64,000 nt of DNA, taken from positions 2,709,011 to 2,773,010 of the forward strand of contig NW_006495906.1 of the NCBI RefSeq assembly GCF_000471905.2. Direction: 5' to 3'. The stretch is from Amborella trichopoda (taxonomy: Eukaryota; Streptophyta; Magnoliopsida; Amborellales; Amborellaceae). How positions within the stretch are numbered: position 1 is the stretch's first letter; each line of letters begins with the position of its first letter. The notes beneath the pieces were generated by a model, which searched no databases, was not told where the DNA came from, and was given only the letters and a program-made list of their open reading frames with translations. Shown one piece after another: positions 23,370 to 34,406 of the stretch. Made by a program: the position numbers and the translations under genes.

Positions 23370-23790
23370 TTCACAAATAAAAATAAAAAAAATAACGGGC
23401 ATGGTGTATACCTAAACACGAGAACGTCATGAGTAAAAATGACGGACGGGCATGGTCACAAAACCATGAGTAAAAGAGTTCCATGAAAATGCATTAGACG
23501 GGCCTGATTCTGACCAACGACGTCCGTACAAAATCCTTAACTGTCAGAATTACAAATAGCCCCTTGAGGGTGAAGACTTCGACAGGATCCCTCAAAAAAG
23601 TCTCTTCTCTTGCTAATGTCTCCACGGATGGACCTGTGCATTGCATCTAACCGTTTGAGCATCCTAGTTACAACATTGCATGGTTCTCCTCAGCGTTCAC
23701 ATGGTCCAGTGGATAGGAAGAAAAAAGTAATAAAGGCGAAGGAAATTTTCTGAATGTTGTCCTTCTCATTTCTCTCGAAGCACAACATTC
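23370..23790. other. Tat 3' internal block with 'gagtaaaaatg' motif
   Basis: Non-coding. Contains two copies of a motif like 'ccatgagtaaaaatgac' and a conserved segment (about 23500-23790) that also precedes the 3' LTR at 59020-59310. Confidence 0.65.
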
Positions 23791-23802
23791 GGTGGGGCAA
23801 AC
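23791..23802 (+). promoter_or_regulatory. Polypurine tract
   Basis: GGTGGGGCAAAC lies directly before the LTR start and matches GATGGGGCAAGC at 59311-59322. Confidence 0.6.
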
Positions 23803-25118
23803 TATTTGAAGATATTTTTCAGCACCTTGAGCCCTCGATGCAGAATAAAAAGAGAAGCCGGTCAATAAACCTTGAATTACAGTGGAATTATGGTCAGTCT
23901 CATAATTTCCCCGAAACAAGTGGAAATGTTCATAAAGACTTTAAAATGCCACCTATCAAGTTTTTTCGTGATCCGACATGTCTAAGGCAATGCAGAAAAA
24001 GAGACAATTTCGAAAAAATCAGCCTCTAGCATCTTGAAATAGACCTCGTAACTAGAACTCTATCTTCGGTGCGTCAAATTGTTGTGGGACCACAGCCATT
24101 TGATCCAGCACGGTCAAAAACCTCTACAAGTCCAGCTTCGGTTTAATCGGGTACTCCAAGATAAATTTATGGGTAAAAGACTAAAAAGGGATAGGCTACA
24201 CACTATTCCCATGTGCCCTCCCTGCACCGAATCACCATTAAAGGTAAATGTTTTTACAGCCACGAGCAGCGACTCTCGGGAGAAATATCTCACTCGTCTC
24301 AAATCGGATCACACTCAAATCTTGTAAGCGTGATCGTCTCGTCAAGACAAGCGTTTTGATATGTGGCACACCTCGTGATGACGCCTGAGCAGGGAGAAAA
24401 GCTAGAGATAGTCGATGATTTGTGAAGGAAGTTACAGGAAATTTAGAAGCGATACGCCTCGCTCGAGTTGCCAAATCAAGGTGCTCACATAGCGGATCGA
24501 CGCAAAACTAGTTCCATTATGTGTGTAAGGCTCGAGGATACATCTGGTCCAAACCCCGCACGTGATGAACGGTTGGATTTTACAAGGGAAGCCGATGAAG
24601 TTGCTATAATTTTTGGCCGCCAAATTTCAAGATCTGGCTAAAAACCCGAGACGATGAAATCTTCGTCCGGGAACGGAATCGAGCTGCTTTTATTGCCACG
24701 CGATTGTGACGGCATGTTCAGTGCAATACGACAAAGAAATCATGAAAAAACATCAAGAAATGAGTACACTATCGATCGAAAGTTTTCATGATTTGCACGA
24801 ATTTCAAGTCTCATGATCGTGGCTTAAAAACATTATTCGTGGCTCGAAATTGGAATCAAATCAATCTCCATGAGGAGCCCTACAAGAAAACAAATCTATC
24901 TTTTCAGCAAACGGGCACTGGAGCAACCCTAGATCATCCATGGAAGATCATACACATTCTAAAGCAGTAGCAGGGACTGTTTTGAAGTTCTATGTATTGT
25001 TAGGCAGGAGCAAAACAATTATTTTGCAGCCATTTTCAGAATTTCTTTTAGTTTAAAATCTTAATTTTCAGCAATTAAGGTTAATTTTGATCAATCCACC
25101 CATATTTGGGCAAAAGTC

Positions 25119-25137
25119 TATTTATATCACGTGATAT
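25119..25137 (+). promoter_or_regulatory. TATA-like site with G-box palindrome
   Basis: TATTTATATC overlaps a perfect 14-bp palindrome (atatcacgtgatat, 25124-25137) whose centre is the G-box CACGTG. It occupies the place of the TATA box in the related LTRs (45690, 60638), which lack the palindrome. Confidence 0.45.
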
Positions 25138-25244
25138 CATTATACAAGGGACCCCACTTTGCTCAATAAAAATTTGGATCTTTCCTCATTGTTGGGTCAC
25201 AATTTGGAAGGAGAGAGAGATGTTTGGGTCGGTACCCTTGGGCT

Positions 25245-25350
25245 TAACGTAAATCTCTTTCTCTCTCCTTGCTCTTTCTCTCTCTTCTCTTTCTCTCTCT
25301 TCTCTTTTTCTCTCTCTTCTCTCTCTTTCTCTCTCCTCTTTCACTAATGG
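25245..25350. repeat. CT-rich microsatellite
   Basis: Runs of ctctctctt. Similar tracts lie at the same LTR position at 45850-45960 and 60790-60915. Open frames here encode only Leu/Ser/Phe strings. Confidence 0.8.
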
Positions 25351-25984
25351 TGAAACCCCATCGCCGTCCGTGTTTGACTTTTTCTCCCTCTCTTCTCTCT
25401 TTGCGGTCCCTCATGACCACCCTTCGCTTCTATCTCCTGGTGGTCCCTCAAGTCCACCTGCTCCCTGTGCACCCTCGAGTTTGCTTCCTCTTTCTTTTTC
25501 TGATAGTCCCTCATGTTCACCTCTCTTTTATCTTCTTTTTCTGTGTACCTTCACATCACCCCTTTTTGTGTACCCTCGTGTTCCATTTTTCCCTCTCACG
25601 AGCTGTGTTCCCGCATGACCACCATTCCAAAACCTTTCTTTCCTATTGCCATTTGCAACCATACTTCTTATCGCCGAGCGTGAAACATACCACAATGCCA
25701 CCTGTGCTAACATACCTTACTGCCGCCTGTGTATCATACCCTATTGCCGTTCATGACAACAACCCAACCGCCACTCATGACTCAACCTCTACCCATTGCC
25801 GTCAGCCCCAACCTCACGTGAGCTACCTCTTGTACCCCTTAACCTCACACAGCAATAGTCGTCCCTCTCTCTGCCAATCTCGTTCCTCTCTCTCACCTCC
25901 ATTCCTTCCAACCTTGCTATGCCACCTCTACCTCTTTCTCAGACTGCTACACCCTCTCCATCTCTGTGAGGACCCAAAAGAGAG

Positions 25985-26090
25985 CGCACGGCGAGGGAGC
26001 ACGCGGTGATAGAGCACGCGGCGATAGAGCACGCGACAATAGAGCATGCGGAGACAGAGCGCACAAGAGAGCGCGCGGCATTAGGGTGTG
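25985..26090. repeat. 17-bp GC-rich tandem repeat in solo-LTR U3
   Basis: Units close to gatagagcacgcggc repeat about five times just upstream of the TATA-like site, then decay. Confidence 0.7.
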
Positions 26091-26199
26091 AGGCGACGGC
26101 TCTGGTCTGGCGCGCAAGAGGGATGTCCGCCACCTGTTGTGTTCTAGATGCCACTTGTCCAGCCCTAGAATCAAGTGGACAACTACCCAACTTCTTGAG

Positions 26200-26207
26200 T
26201 ATTTAAG
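26200..26207 (+). promoter_or_regulatory. TATA-like box of solo LTR
   Basis: TATTTAAG, followed by CCTCTCCC and a CT-rich leader, the usual arrangement at an LTR start site. Confidence 0.45.
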
Positions 26208-26256
26208 CCTCTCCCTTACCCACGCCACTTATTCTTCCTTCATCTCTCTCTCTCTC

Positions 26257-26428
26257 NNNNNNNNNNNNNNNNNNNNNNNNNNNNNNNNNNNNNNNNNNNN
26301 NNNNNNNNNNNNNNNNNNNNNNNNNNNNNNNNNNNNNNNNNNNNNNNNNNNNNNNNNNNNNNNNNNNNNNNNNNNNNNNNNNNNNNNNNNNNNNNNNNNN
26401 NNNNNNNNNNNNNNNNNNNNNNNNNNNN
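26257..26428. other. Assembly gap (172 N)
   Basis: Run of undetermined bases inside a simple-repeat region; its true length is unknown. Confidence 0.99.
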
Positions 26429-26488
26429 TACGTCGTACGTACTCTACGTACTACGTACGTACGTACGTACTACGTACTACGTACTACG

Positions 26489-26520
<32 letters not shown>

Positions 26521-26526
26521 TACTCT

Positions 26527-26605
<79 letters not shown>
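26429..26605. repeat. Compound simple repeat TACG / TAC / TC
   Basis: Starts as TACG-like tetramers, changes to TAC trimers, then to a pure CT tract of about 85 bp. It directly abuts the gap. The order T-A-C-G with progressive loss of G and then A is compatible with a sequencing artefact or with a real compound microsatellite. Confidence 0.9.
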
Positions 26606-26606
<1 letters not shown>

Positions 26607-27937
26607 AGGCAAAGGTTTGGGGAAGACTAGGTGGGCAGCCATTGTGGGAGTGGGCATGAGCTGTGAAAGAAGAGTTTTTGAGAAGGCACCACTACTGTTT
26701 ATGTAAGTGGATCTATCACCGTTGTATTGTGGTCATAAGGATGCATAAAATATATATTTATTAGATGAGTAATAAAAGTGCATGTAGTGTGGCATTCTCT
26801 TATTCCTTGTTCATTGAAATTTGGGGTTTTTATTTTATGATAAATGTGGATGCTAAAAATGAATGTATAGCTCACAAATTTTGTAGGAAATGCATGTTTG
26901 TGTGTGTATGCTATGTAAGAACAGTTATTAGGATGTTTTCTCTAAAAAAAAACTGAAGGTTATGGATCATGTTTATAAAATATGTTATACTACTGTGAAA
27001 TTCCAAGTGCATGTATGTTCTTGAAAGAGGCTTTGGAACAGTCAAATGAGGTCCGATTGACCTCAAATCACTGCCATTAGAGATATATGTAAGTCTCGTA
27101 AAGTGTTCGTGTTTGCCCTTTGCTGAAATTCTTTACAAAAAAATCAAGTTATATTCCAAAATGTATGAGCATGTCACTGTTGACTGTTTTCCTGGATTTT
27201 TTGCTGCCACTGCCGTTGCCATTGGTTTTAACTAATCAAATGAAGTCAATTTACTGTCAAACCACCACCATTTGAAATATCTTTGAGTGAGATAAAACTT
27301 GCATGAGAAAGTATTTTGAAATTCCTCTTAGATTGGAAGTTATGTATCCTTTTATGAAGCGATGTCACTGTGGACAGTTTTGATAAAGACCAGAACTATC
27401 ATTTTTGTTGATACGGACTTTTGAACAACCAAATGGAGTCCAAATGCTTTCAAATTGGCATTGGTAGAAAGAGATATGTTTTGGCTTGAACTTTGATTTT
27501 TGGAAGTATCTCAAATTCTTCACGATTTAAGAGTTATAGCGATGCGAAGCAGGGTATCTCGTTGTTCCGTGTGCAAAGTAGGGTACCGTGATTAATCCTC
27601 ATCCTCTTGAACTTTGAAGAGGGTCAATGAGGTCCAATTGTCTTCAAACCACCTTCATGCGAAGGATAGGTGTGTTTTGTTTTGGAACCATATTAAATTT
27701 TAATGGATGAGCACACGTCATTGCCAACAATTGTAGGAAATTGAACTGTAAAGCTTAAACTGGAATATCGTTAGTGCCACTATGATACTGTCCTTATGAC
27801 ACTGTTAAGATGTGATATTGCTATTGTCAGGTTGAGATACTGATACTGTCATAATGAAACATTGATACTACAATTCTGACACCTGCGCAATGGGGCATCC
27901 ACTTGTAGCGGACACAGTTATATTGTTGCGATATGTG

Positions 27938-28200
27938 AATGGGCATCTACTGTGTTAATGATGGTGCCATTAATATGCTATTTATGTGATATGTGAAAGG
28001 ATACCTAGTTTGTGAATGATGGTGCTGTTAATATACTATTTATGTGATATGTGAATGGGCACCTATTATGTGAATGATGGTGTCATTAATATGTTATTTA
28101 TGTGATATGTGAATGGGCACCTACTGTGTGAATGATGGTGCCATTAATATGCTATTTATGTGATATGTGAATGGCCACCTACTGTGTAAATGATGGTGTC
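27938..28200. repeat. 58-bp tandem repeat in solo LTR
   Basis: About 4.5 copies of a unit containing tgtgaatgatggtgccatta and 'atatgctatttatgtgatat'. Non-coding. Confidence 0.85.
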
Positions 28201-28308
28201 GGCAGCTGTCAACTTTCCCTAACTCCCCATGATAGGACGGGAGTTAGGATATGAATGTGAACATTTGGGTGGGTCGCCCCCCCACGCCCCCCCAAGTCCT
28301 TATGGGAA

Positions 28309-28334
28309 CTACGCATTGGGTCACCCAATGGTAG
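28309..28334. repeat. Hairpin in solo LTR
   Basis: Arms ctacgcattgggt (28309-28321) and acccaatggtag (28323-28334) pair around one base with one unpaired base. It has the same core as the hairpin of the Tekay-type LTR. Confidence 0.75.
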
Positions 28335-29131
28335 TGTAACACTCTCTCATTAGAAGGGTAGAAGGAGAGGTCGTGTCTTACAAGGCCACTGCCTATTGAA
28401 AACCCCAAAGCACGTTGGGTGTGTGTGTGTGTGTGAGGACATTACGAAGTGACGCACCCACTTGTCATTGTCCTAACTCCTAAATGAGGGTAGAGGTTCC
28501 CAGCTACAAGATTGGCTTAGCCTGAGCGTTGGAACTTCTATTTCAAGAATAGGCCTCTCTAGCTCCTGCAACTGTGATTTGTTGTCCTTAATGTTCTGCT
28601 TAAAGGGAAGTGACTTCTAATTTATGCACTATGTATTAAACTGCTTCTCTTAGTATAGTGTTAGAATACTGAAAAACTTTCTAGAAGACTTTCTCTTGAT
28701 GCTCTGTGAATTAGTGTCCACTGCGTACTGTATCACTATTTATATTGTTGGGATGCAATGGTGTAGATCTGCTTACTGAGCTTTCAGCTCACTCCTTATT
28801 TACATGATTGTAGAGTAAAGTGTGTTAGTATCCGTGTTGCAGGCAAGTAAGTCATCGTTGGGTAGCTGAAGCTCGAAGTCTGAGGAGGTGAACAACCATC
28901 ATTTAAAGATTTTCATAGTATGTTTTGGGTGGACTTACCACTGTGATGTGAACTTTATTTTGTGTATTTTGAGTCAGTAGTGTATTGAAAAAAATGTAAG
29001 AACTTTTGGATATCAATGTGAATGGTTTGATCGTATTTTTGAATGTACTATTTGTCTTTATGTATAGATTTTAGTTTTTTTTCACGGTTTGCTCTTGATT
29101 CCACGTTTTCAAGAGATTGAATTACTCCCAC

Positions 29132-29209
29132 TTGAGTGACGTTCGCCACCTCACTAACGTTGTAATCCCGTTGAGTGACGTTCGCCACCTCACTCACGTT
29201 GTAATCCCG
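29132..29209. repeat. 39-bp tandem duplication
   Basis: Two adjacent copies (29132-29170 and 29171-29209) differing at one base, each containing gtgacgttcgccacctcac. They lie near the solo-LTR 3' end. Confidence 0.9.
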
Positions 29210-29739
29210 CTCCCTGGTGTCACCGGATAGTACGGTTTAGGGCCTAGGGACGGGGTCGTAACAATCTTTCCCCATCGACAACTCTCTTAGCCCGTCTTCA
29301 ACCTCTCTGTTAGCCCCTATCTTCCACCTCTCTCTTTGCTCCTCAGCCATCTCCAAGTCCCTAGCTACCTATGCCTTTTTCTTCCTCAGTCATCACCGCC
29401 AGTCTCTGTGTTCTTTCTAATTCCCTGCAATCAGCTACAACTCATTGTTCCACGACTCCTCTTCTCCTGTCGAACCACCATCTCAGCCCCTCTCTTCCTG
29501 CCAGCAACCTCCTGCTGCCCTCTCCATGACCTTGCTCTCCCTTCCTCTGCCAATTCTGTTCGTCTCCATCACTACGCCATCTTTGCTGCAGCCTACCTTG
29601 TTGCCCTCTCTCTCAGCTTGTTTTGCTCACTTTTCCCTGTTCCTGTCCTCTCCATCTCTCTACGACCCTCCTTTCCATCTTCACTCGCTGTCCTCTGCTC
29701 TCTGCAAATTCTCCCATCTTCCCTCCCTGTTTTCTCTCT

Positions 29740-30540
29740 CTAAAAACCCACAGGTAACCTATTCTCCTTTCCTCTCTTCTCGTTTCGTTCTTTTTCGTTT
29801 CGTTTTCTTGCGTCAGAGTTTCGTCCACTTCTTTTCACTCCGTCCAAGGTCAAGTCCCCTTTTCTCTCTTAAACAACTTTACCCTTTTTTTTCATTAGCT
29901 AACTTTATACCCACTTGTTCAAATAAAAAAAAACAATATCCTACCTCACTTTCTTTCTCTCACTTCAAGAATAATATGATAAACCAACAACCGCTTTCCT
30001 CTCTCTCTTAATTACGTTACTTCTTTTTCCTTAATCTTACTTTGTCTCATTACACTCAACCATAATCCATTACATTATCTTCAACACTTTTTTTTTTTTC
30101 CTCTTATTTTATTTTATTTATTTTACATTATCTCTTCCTTCCAGCTAAACCCAACAACCTCTCTCGCAATTAATTTTTTTAAAGTTACTTCATTTTACTC
30201 CTTCTACCTCCTCCCTTTCATTGTCATCCTCTTCTCTTCATTTTTTTTTTTTTCCCCTTATTCTATCTTGTTACATATATTTCACTCATTTTCACCTATC
30301 TATTTTATTTTATTTGCTTCATTGATTTTATTCTATCTTCTTTTATCTCATCTTTTTTTATTTTCTTCCATCCCTTTTATTTCATTCCACTTCATTTTAT
30401 TATCTCAGTTCACTTCATTCTATTTTAATTTATTTAATTCTAATTCTATTTTATTTTAATTCACCTCTTTCATTTTCCTTTCATCTCATTTTCCATCACT
30501 TTTATTTTCACTTTCGTCTCTCTCTTTCTCTCCATCGCTT
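29740..30540. repeat. Long pyrimidine-rich tract in Tat LTR
   Basis: About 800 bp in which the plus strand is overwhelmingly C and T with A, almost without G, including several T-runs. Frames across it encode Ser/Leu/Phe strings only. No equivalent expansion exists in the LTR at 44448-47690. Confidence 0.75.
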
Positions 30541-31168
30541 ATTTGACCAGAGGGTAGGCTGAGCCTTGTACTCTCGTGCTAGTCTTGTCGTCAAGCAATA
30601 TTGCCGCCGTGTCGGTGTGAGTTACGCTGCCCGTCTTACTGCCACGACATACTAGCCATCATGTCAGGTTGGTCAGTGTTGGTTCTGTCGTCGAGTAGTA
30701 TGGCCGCCGTGCCGGTCTGAGTTACCATGCCCATCTTGCTACCACGTCAAATCAATCACTGTACTGGTCTAGCCACTGTGCCAGCCTAGCCCGGTCAAAC
30801 TTCTTCTCCACCCTGTAACAAGGTGGGGACCTATGCCCCACTCGTCTGTACTTCTAATGTGTATGTGTGTATTTGCAAGAAAGGAGAAACATGTCAAAGG
30901 AGGTGATTCCAAACCGGCCATAGTCCAGGGGGCATTCCAACGTGATCTAAGAGGGCACCCACGTGAGCCAGCCCGAGCGTGTCGCAGACCCACGTGAGGT
31001 AAATCCCACCTCACGACCTTAATTCCTCTCTTACAGGTTGGTTCTCTTACCCACGTCTTATTTACCTGGTTCCCGAGAGAGCGATCTCAGGTCCCGGGTC
31101 CATCTCGAACCCGAAACCACGCCACTAGGTCTACCCGACCCGGAGGGCGAGATCAAGGCACCTAACCA

Positions 31169-31430
31169 ACTCGGTCTTGGTGGATGACCTTAAAACACAC
31201 CAACTCTACGGTCCCGAAGGTGTGACCTTAAAAATTCCGTCACTCGGTCTTGGTGGATGACCTTAAAACACACCACTCTACGGTCTTGAAGGCGTGACCT
31301 TAAAAATTACTTCATTCGGTTTTAGTGGAAGATCTTTAATTACACCAAATCGACGGTCAAGATGGCATGGCCGTAAACTTACCTCCCCAGGGTCACAGTG
31401 GCGTGACCTTAAAAATTACCCCCTCAAAAG
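31169..31430. repeat. 36-bp minisatellite, dimeric 73-bp order
   Basis: Two 36-bp half-units (cggtcttggtggatgacc.. and cggtcccgaaggtgtgacc.., each followed by 'ttaaaa') alternate to give a 73-bp higher-order unit, about 3.5 times. Same family as 22105-22920. Confidence 0.85.
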
Positions 31431-31960
31431 GACCGACATGGCGAAACCCGCAAGGGCATCATGGGCAAAAATATCAAAGAAAATAAAAGAAAAGATAAAT
31501 GATGCACGATAAAAACCCGCAAGGGAAATTTTGAGTAAAAATATAAAACTGGCAGACATGGTGTAAAAATTATGGGCAAAAGCACCACAAAAAAAAAATA
31601 CATACGGGGTCCTTGTGAATACCAAAAAAGGCACATATCCCAAGGATTTGGACAAAAACCCTAGAGGGCGTTCAAGTCATGCATGGAGGAGTTCAAATTC
31701 ACTCCCAGGTTTCGAGGCTCATCCCTTATCACCTTTCTTGAGGAGATGAAACTCGGGTACAAAGAAGTAGAGAAGAGATGCAAACCATGGAAAAGAAGAA
31801 AGGTGCAAAAACATAATAGGGAGAAGCAAACCATCAAGCAAAGAGAGCATACAAGGCAAATAAGAAAAAGAATTATTCCATATATATGTCAAAGAATTAC
31901 CACATTTATGATTACATTTCTTGCAAATGGAATAACAATGATAAAACAAGAAAAAGGGAG
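31431..31960. other. Non-coding Tat internal sequence
   Basis: Contains loose repeats of 'aaacccgcaagggca' and 'atgggcaaaa' and then A-rich sequence to the end of the antisense gene. Short frames look like chance. Confidence 0.5.
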
Positions 31961-31969
31961 TCTATGAGC

Positions 31970-32580
31970 CCCAAGAACTTGCCAAGGGCTTCATGGATTT
32001 TTGCGTTCAGCTCCTCCACGTGCTCCAATGCAGTTTGCTTCTTCTCCCTGAGACGCGAAATCGTCTGAGTAATTTCACTCTGCAATACACCGACTGTAGC
32101 CATGTTAGATTCCAACCTCTCTGACTCTTAATGCTTCCTCAGGCCTTCTTCTTGTTGCTGACTCCTACGAGTCCTCAGTTGCACAATATGAGCTTGGAGG
32201 TTTGCTACTTCATCTTCAGCAACCCTTATCTCTTCTAAGAGCAGCAGGTCATCCTTCTTGAAATTGTTCTGATGAGAAACAAGATATGCCTTCCTCTTCT
32301 CATACTTCTTCATGAGAACCTGATGCTTGGCCAAAGTCTCCTCAAAAGAAGCCAGGCACACCTCATAGGACGCATGTTCTTCATACTCGCATTGAAGAGC
32401 TTCAACTCCCCAGCCCTCAAGGTTTTGCAACAGCCCCTCGAACTGGTCAAAGCTTTCCTTGTCATAATGCATGGCCCTTAAACCTGCTGCACAAACCTTA
32501 ACAACTTCTATCTCCATGTTAAGATTAGAGAGGGCACACTCCTTTATCCCTTGGAGGCCTGATTGTAGAATTCTCCTCAC
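31970..32580 (-). pseudogene. C-terminal coiled-coil region
   Basis: Frame 32580-32128 (150 aa) and frame 32115 to about 31970 are rich in Leu, Glu, Lys and Gln with heptad-like spacing, for example EEIRVAEDEVANLQAHIVQL and QTISRLREKKQTALEHVEEL. The end of the first frame (EGLRKH) meets a stop just before the second, which then runs to the probable C terminus. The region would allow dimerisation. It is structural inference only. Confidence 0.6.
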
Positions 32581-32661
32581 TAGGAGTGTCTTAATATCTG
32601 GTGTGGATGGAGGAGGAACTGAGGGACCAGCTACAATGAGAGGAGGAGCTTCAATAGCTGG

Positions 32662-33219
32662 CTACCTGACAATAAGAGCCAGAGGAGCAGGAGGCTTGGA
32701 TGAGGGCTCCTCAGCATGCACTTCTGAAGCTGGCACCTCTAGGACCAATTCTACCACCAATTCCAAGGAAGGAACGTCCAAGAGAGGCTCCACTTCTGAC
32801 TCCACTTCTGAAGTAGCTGGAGCAGGCACTTCTGGAGCTATCTCCTCTACAGCTAAGGCTTCACTGATAGCCTCAATAATCCCCTCTTCGGTAATGGTAC
32901 ATAGGAAGTCTCCTATGCTCAGTGATGGGCAAACAAGAGACCCAACAAGTCTTGCAGTAGGAGGTGTCACTGCCTCCACTATTGGAGAAGGAGCCCTTAT
33001 TGGCTCATGACTCAAACTGAAGGTGGTCAGGCTTGGCATTTCGAGCTGAGCCACATTAGTTTTTGGCTCCACTCTTAGAGCCGAAGTTGAAATCATGGGA
33101 GGTGCATTCATGACCATAGAAGCCTCTGCTCTTGCACGCTTGGCAGGTGGACGTGGTGGTGACGTGCCCGGAACTGATAAACTCTTCTTGCTCACATGAG
33201 CACCTCTTTTGAGGGCCAT
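32662..33219 (-). pseudogene. Low-complexity Ala/Glu/Pro-rich region
   Basis: A 185-residue open frame starting MALKRGAHVSKKSLSVPG, with a short basic PPAKRARAE motif (possible nuclear signal) and then a long Glu/Val/Pro/Ala-rich acidic stretch. It looks like a disordered linker between the middle region and the coiled coil. It overlaps the previous frame by 28 bases, pointing to a shift rather than two genes. Confidence 0.5.
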
Positions 33220-33717
33220 GGGGATGGGCTCAGGACTCTTTGTCCCCTTCCTTTTTCTTCCCCCTTTCTTCTCTTCCCTCTTTTCAGGGGTTCACTTCTC
33301 GGCTCTTCTCTGACAGAAGCCTTCTTGCCCCAGGCAGCAAGAGTAGAATGAAGCCCCCTCCCTATTAAAGCATTCAGGTCTTGAACAAGGTGACCTTCAT
33401 GGCCTAGAACTACACGCCCTTTGGCCCACTCAAAGATGGAACAAAAATCATCGAGTCGATACGTAGTCTCACCTTTCAGAGCAAGATACTCAATACCCGT
33501 AAGGTATTTCTTCAAGAATTGGGGTTTGGCATGCTCTCTCTAGTCTAAAGGGTATCCAGCTTGCAAACTCTTGGGAAGGATGGAGGAGCAAAGTGTCTCT
33601 TAGCCCTGCTGTCTCGTTTGGCATTGTTGACAGCTTTCCATAGATGGTTTGATCGCCAATAGGAGCGATTGGTGATATTCCACCATCATCAGTAACCCTC
33701 TGTTGCATGGCCCACAC
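33192..33717 (-). pseudogene. Middle region of the antisense gene
   Basis: Frames 33717-33490 and 33515-33192 overlap and appear to be one region with a shift. They read DTLLLHPSQEFASWIPFRLER and LDDFCSIFEWAKGRVVLGHE, then a Lys/Arg/Glu-rich basic stretch near 33280-33230 that could be a nuclear targeting signal. This type of sequence follows the PMD in transposon-borne PMD proteins in my recollection; no catalytic motif is seen. Confidence 0.5.
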
Positions 33718-34154
33718 AACAATAGTGGGGGACTAAACATTTTCTTAGACCTGTGAGGCCAAGACAGGTCTCTTAGGCCATCCTCATATTAACATCGATC
33801 CATGCTTCGCGACTGACACCTGGAGCCTCATGATCATGCTGTGCTCCCTTTTTCCCATACTTCTTCTAAAAAATTAGTGGGGCCACCTATAGGAAAAGGG
33901 CTCCAACTAGTGAAGAAGGAGATATCGGCCAACAACTGGCGAGCTTCTTCGGGTGTATCCTACAATTTTCAGCATATGAGGGCAGGCGCACCCTGCAAGG
34001 CTCCCATTGATCTCGTATGCTCCAGGAGTACATGGGTCAGTTCATCTCTCAGGAAAATATGCAGAGAGCCACCCGAAGACATAGTGGACTGGGAAGCTGG
34101 TCGTAAAGTGGCCATGGAAGGCCTCACCAAGAAGATTCTCTCTCTTGTTGTCTC

Positions 34155-34400
34155 TTAAATAGGCCTTACCGCATGCAATAGCCCCCAGCCTGTGGTAATG
34201 CTGCACAGGACTGGATGAGCCAAGACATACTCACACCCTTGAGCCAGTCTATAAGCCACAAATAAGCAGCTCGGCCAAATGATGTTGCTCCTTGATCCCA
34301 ATAAGGCAAACTTGCATAAAAAGAGGACCATGTAGGCAGCTAAGTACACATGGTCCTTCTCCCCTCTTCTAGAAGGAGTAACTTGTCTCTTGGAAGCCTT
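34155..34400 (-). pseudogene. Plant mobile domain, C-terminal part
   Basis: The frame reads VYLAAYMVLFLCKFALLG, then IWPSCLFVAYRLAQGCEYVLA, matching the second conserved half of PMD proteins ('yLaafLxyWLckfvlp...vrpxvfxlAxxlAxGxrfaLA'). A stop near 34400 separates it from the first half and another near 34155 from downstream sequence. Confidence 0.7.
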
Positions 34401-34406
34401 GACTAC

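Larger units (their letters stand above)
25965..29263 (+). mobile_element. Solo LTR nested in the Tat LTR
   Basis: The 3.3-kb block begins TGTGAGGACCC and ends GGGGTCGTAACA. It is flanked by ATCTC (25960-25964) and ATCTT (29264-29268), a near-perfect 5-bp target duplication, and the host LTR homology resumes exactly outside it. Its 3' end and an internal hairpin resemble the Tekay-type LTR at 6922-9960 read on the minus strand. U3 carries a 17-bp GC-rich repeat, then TATTTAAG (26200-26207). No internal genes are present, so it is a solo LTR. It contains an assembly gap. Confidence 0.8.
21271..31168 (+). mobile_element. 3' end of a Tat/Ogre-type Ty3 element with split 3' LTR
   Basis: 21271-23790 is homologous, block by block, to 56540-59310 in the complete Tat element (GTG-rich repeat, 'ccccagtaggaatta' block, 35-bp minisatellite, 'gagtaaaaatg' block). 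It ends with a purine tract, after which the 3' LTR (23803-31168) begins. The gag-pol part is missing; the left edge joins the gag-like remnant of another element. The LTR is interrupted by a solo LTR. Confidence 0.8.
23803..31168 (+). repeat. Tat-type 3' LTR, interrupted by a solo LTR
   Basis: Begins TATTTGAAGATATTTTTCAGC (mutated from TGTTTGAAG) and ends GGCACCTAACCA. Its two parts, 23803-25964 and 29264-31168, align with successive parts of 44448-47690. Without the insertion it is about 4.07 kb, longer than the 3.24-kb relative, mainly through pyrimidine-rich expansion (29740-30540). A TATA-like site (TATTTATATC) is at 25119-25128. Confidence 0.82.

Noticed and set aside
25269..26009. Long plus-strand open frame rich in Leu/Ser/Phe with apparent signal-peptide character
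   Set aside because: It is a translation of the CT microsatellite and minisatellite of the Tat LTR; the sister LTRs give different peptides.
29336..30011. Two overlapping plus-strand frames of 135 and 188 aa
   Set aside because: They lie within the pyrimidine-rich part of the Tat LTR, have biased Ser/Leu/Pro composition and no domain.
32471..33010. 179-aa plus-strand frame rich in Gly/Ser/Thr
   Set aside because: Shadow of the low-complexity acidic region of the antisense PMD gene; no motif of its own.
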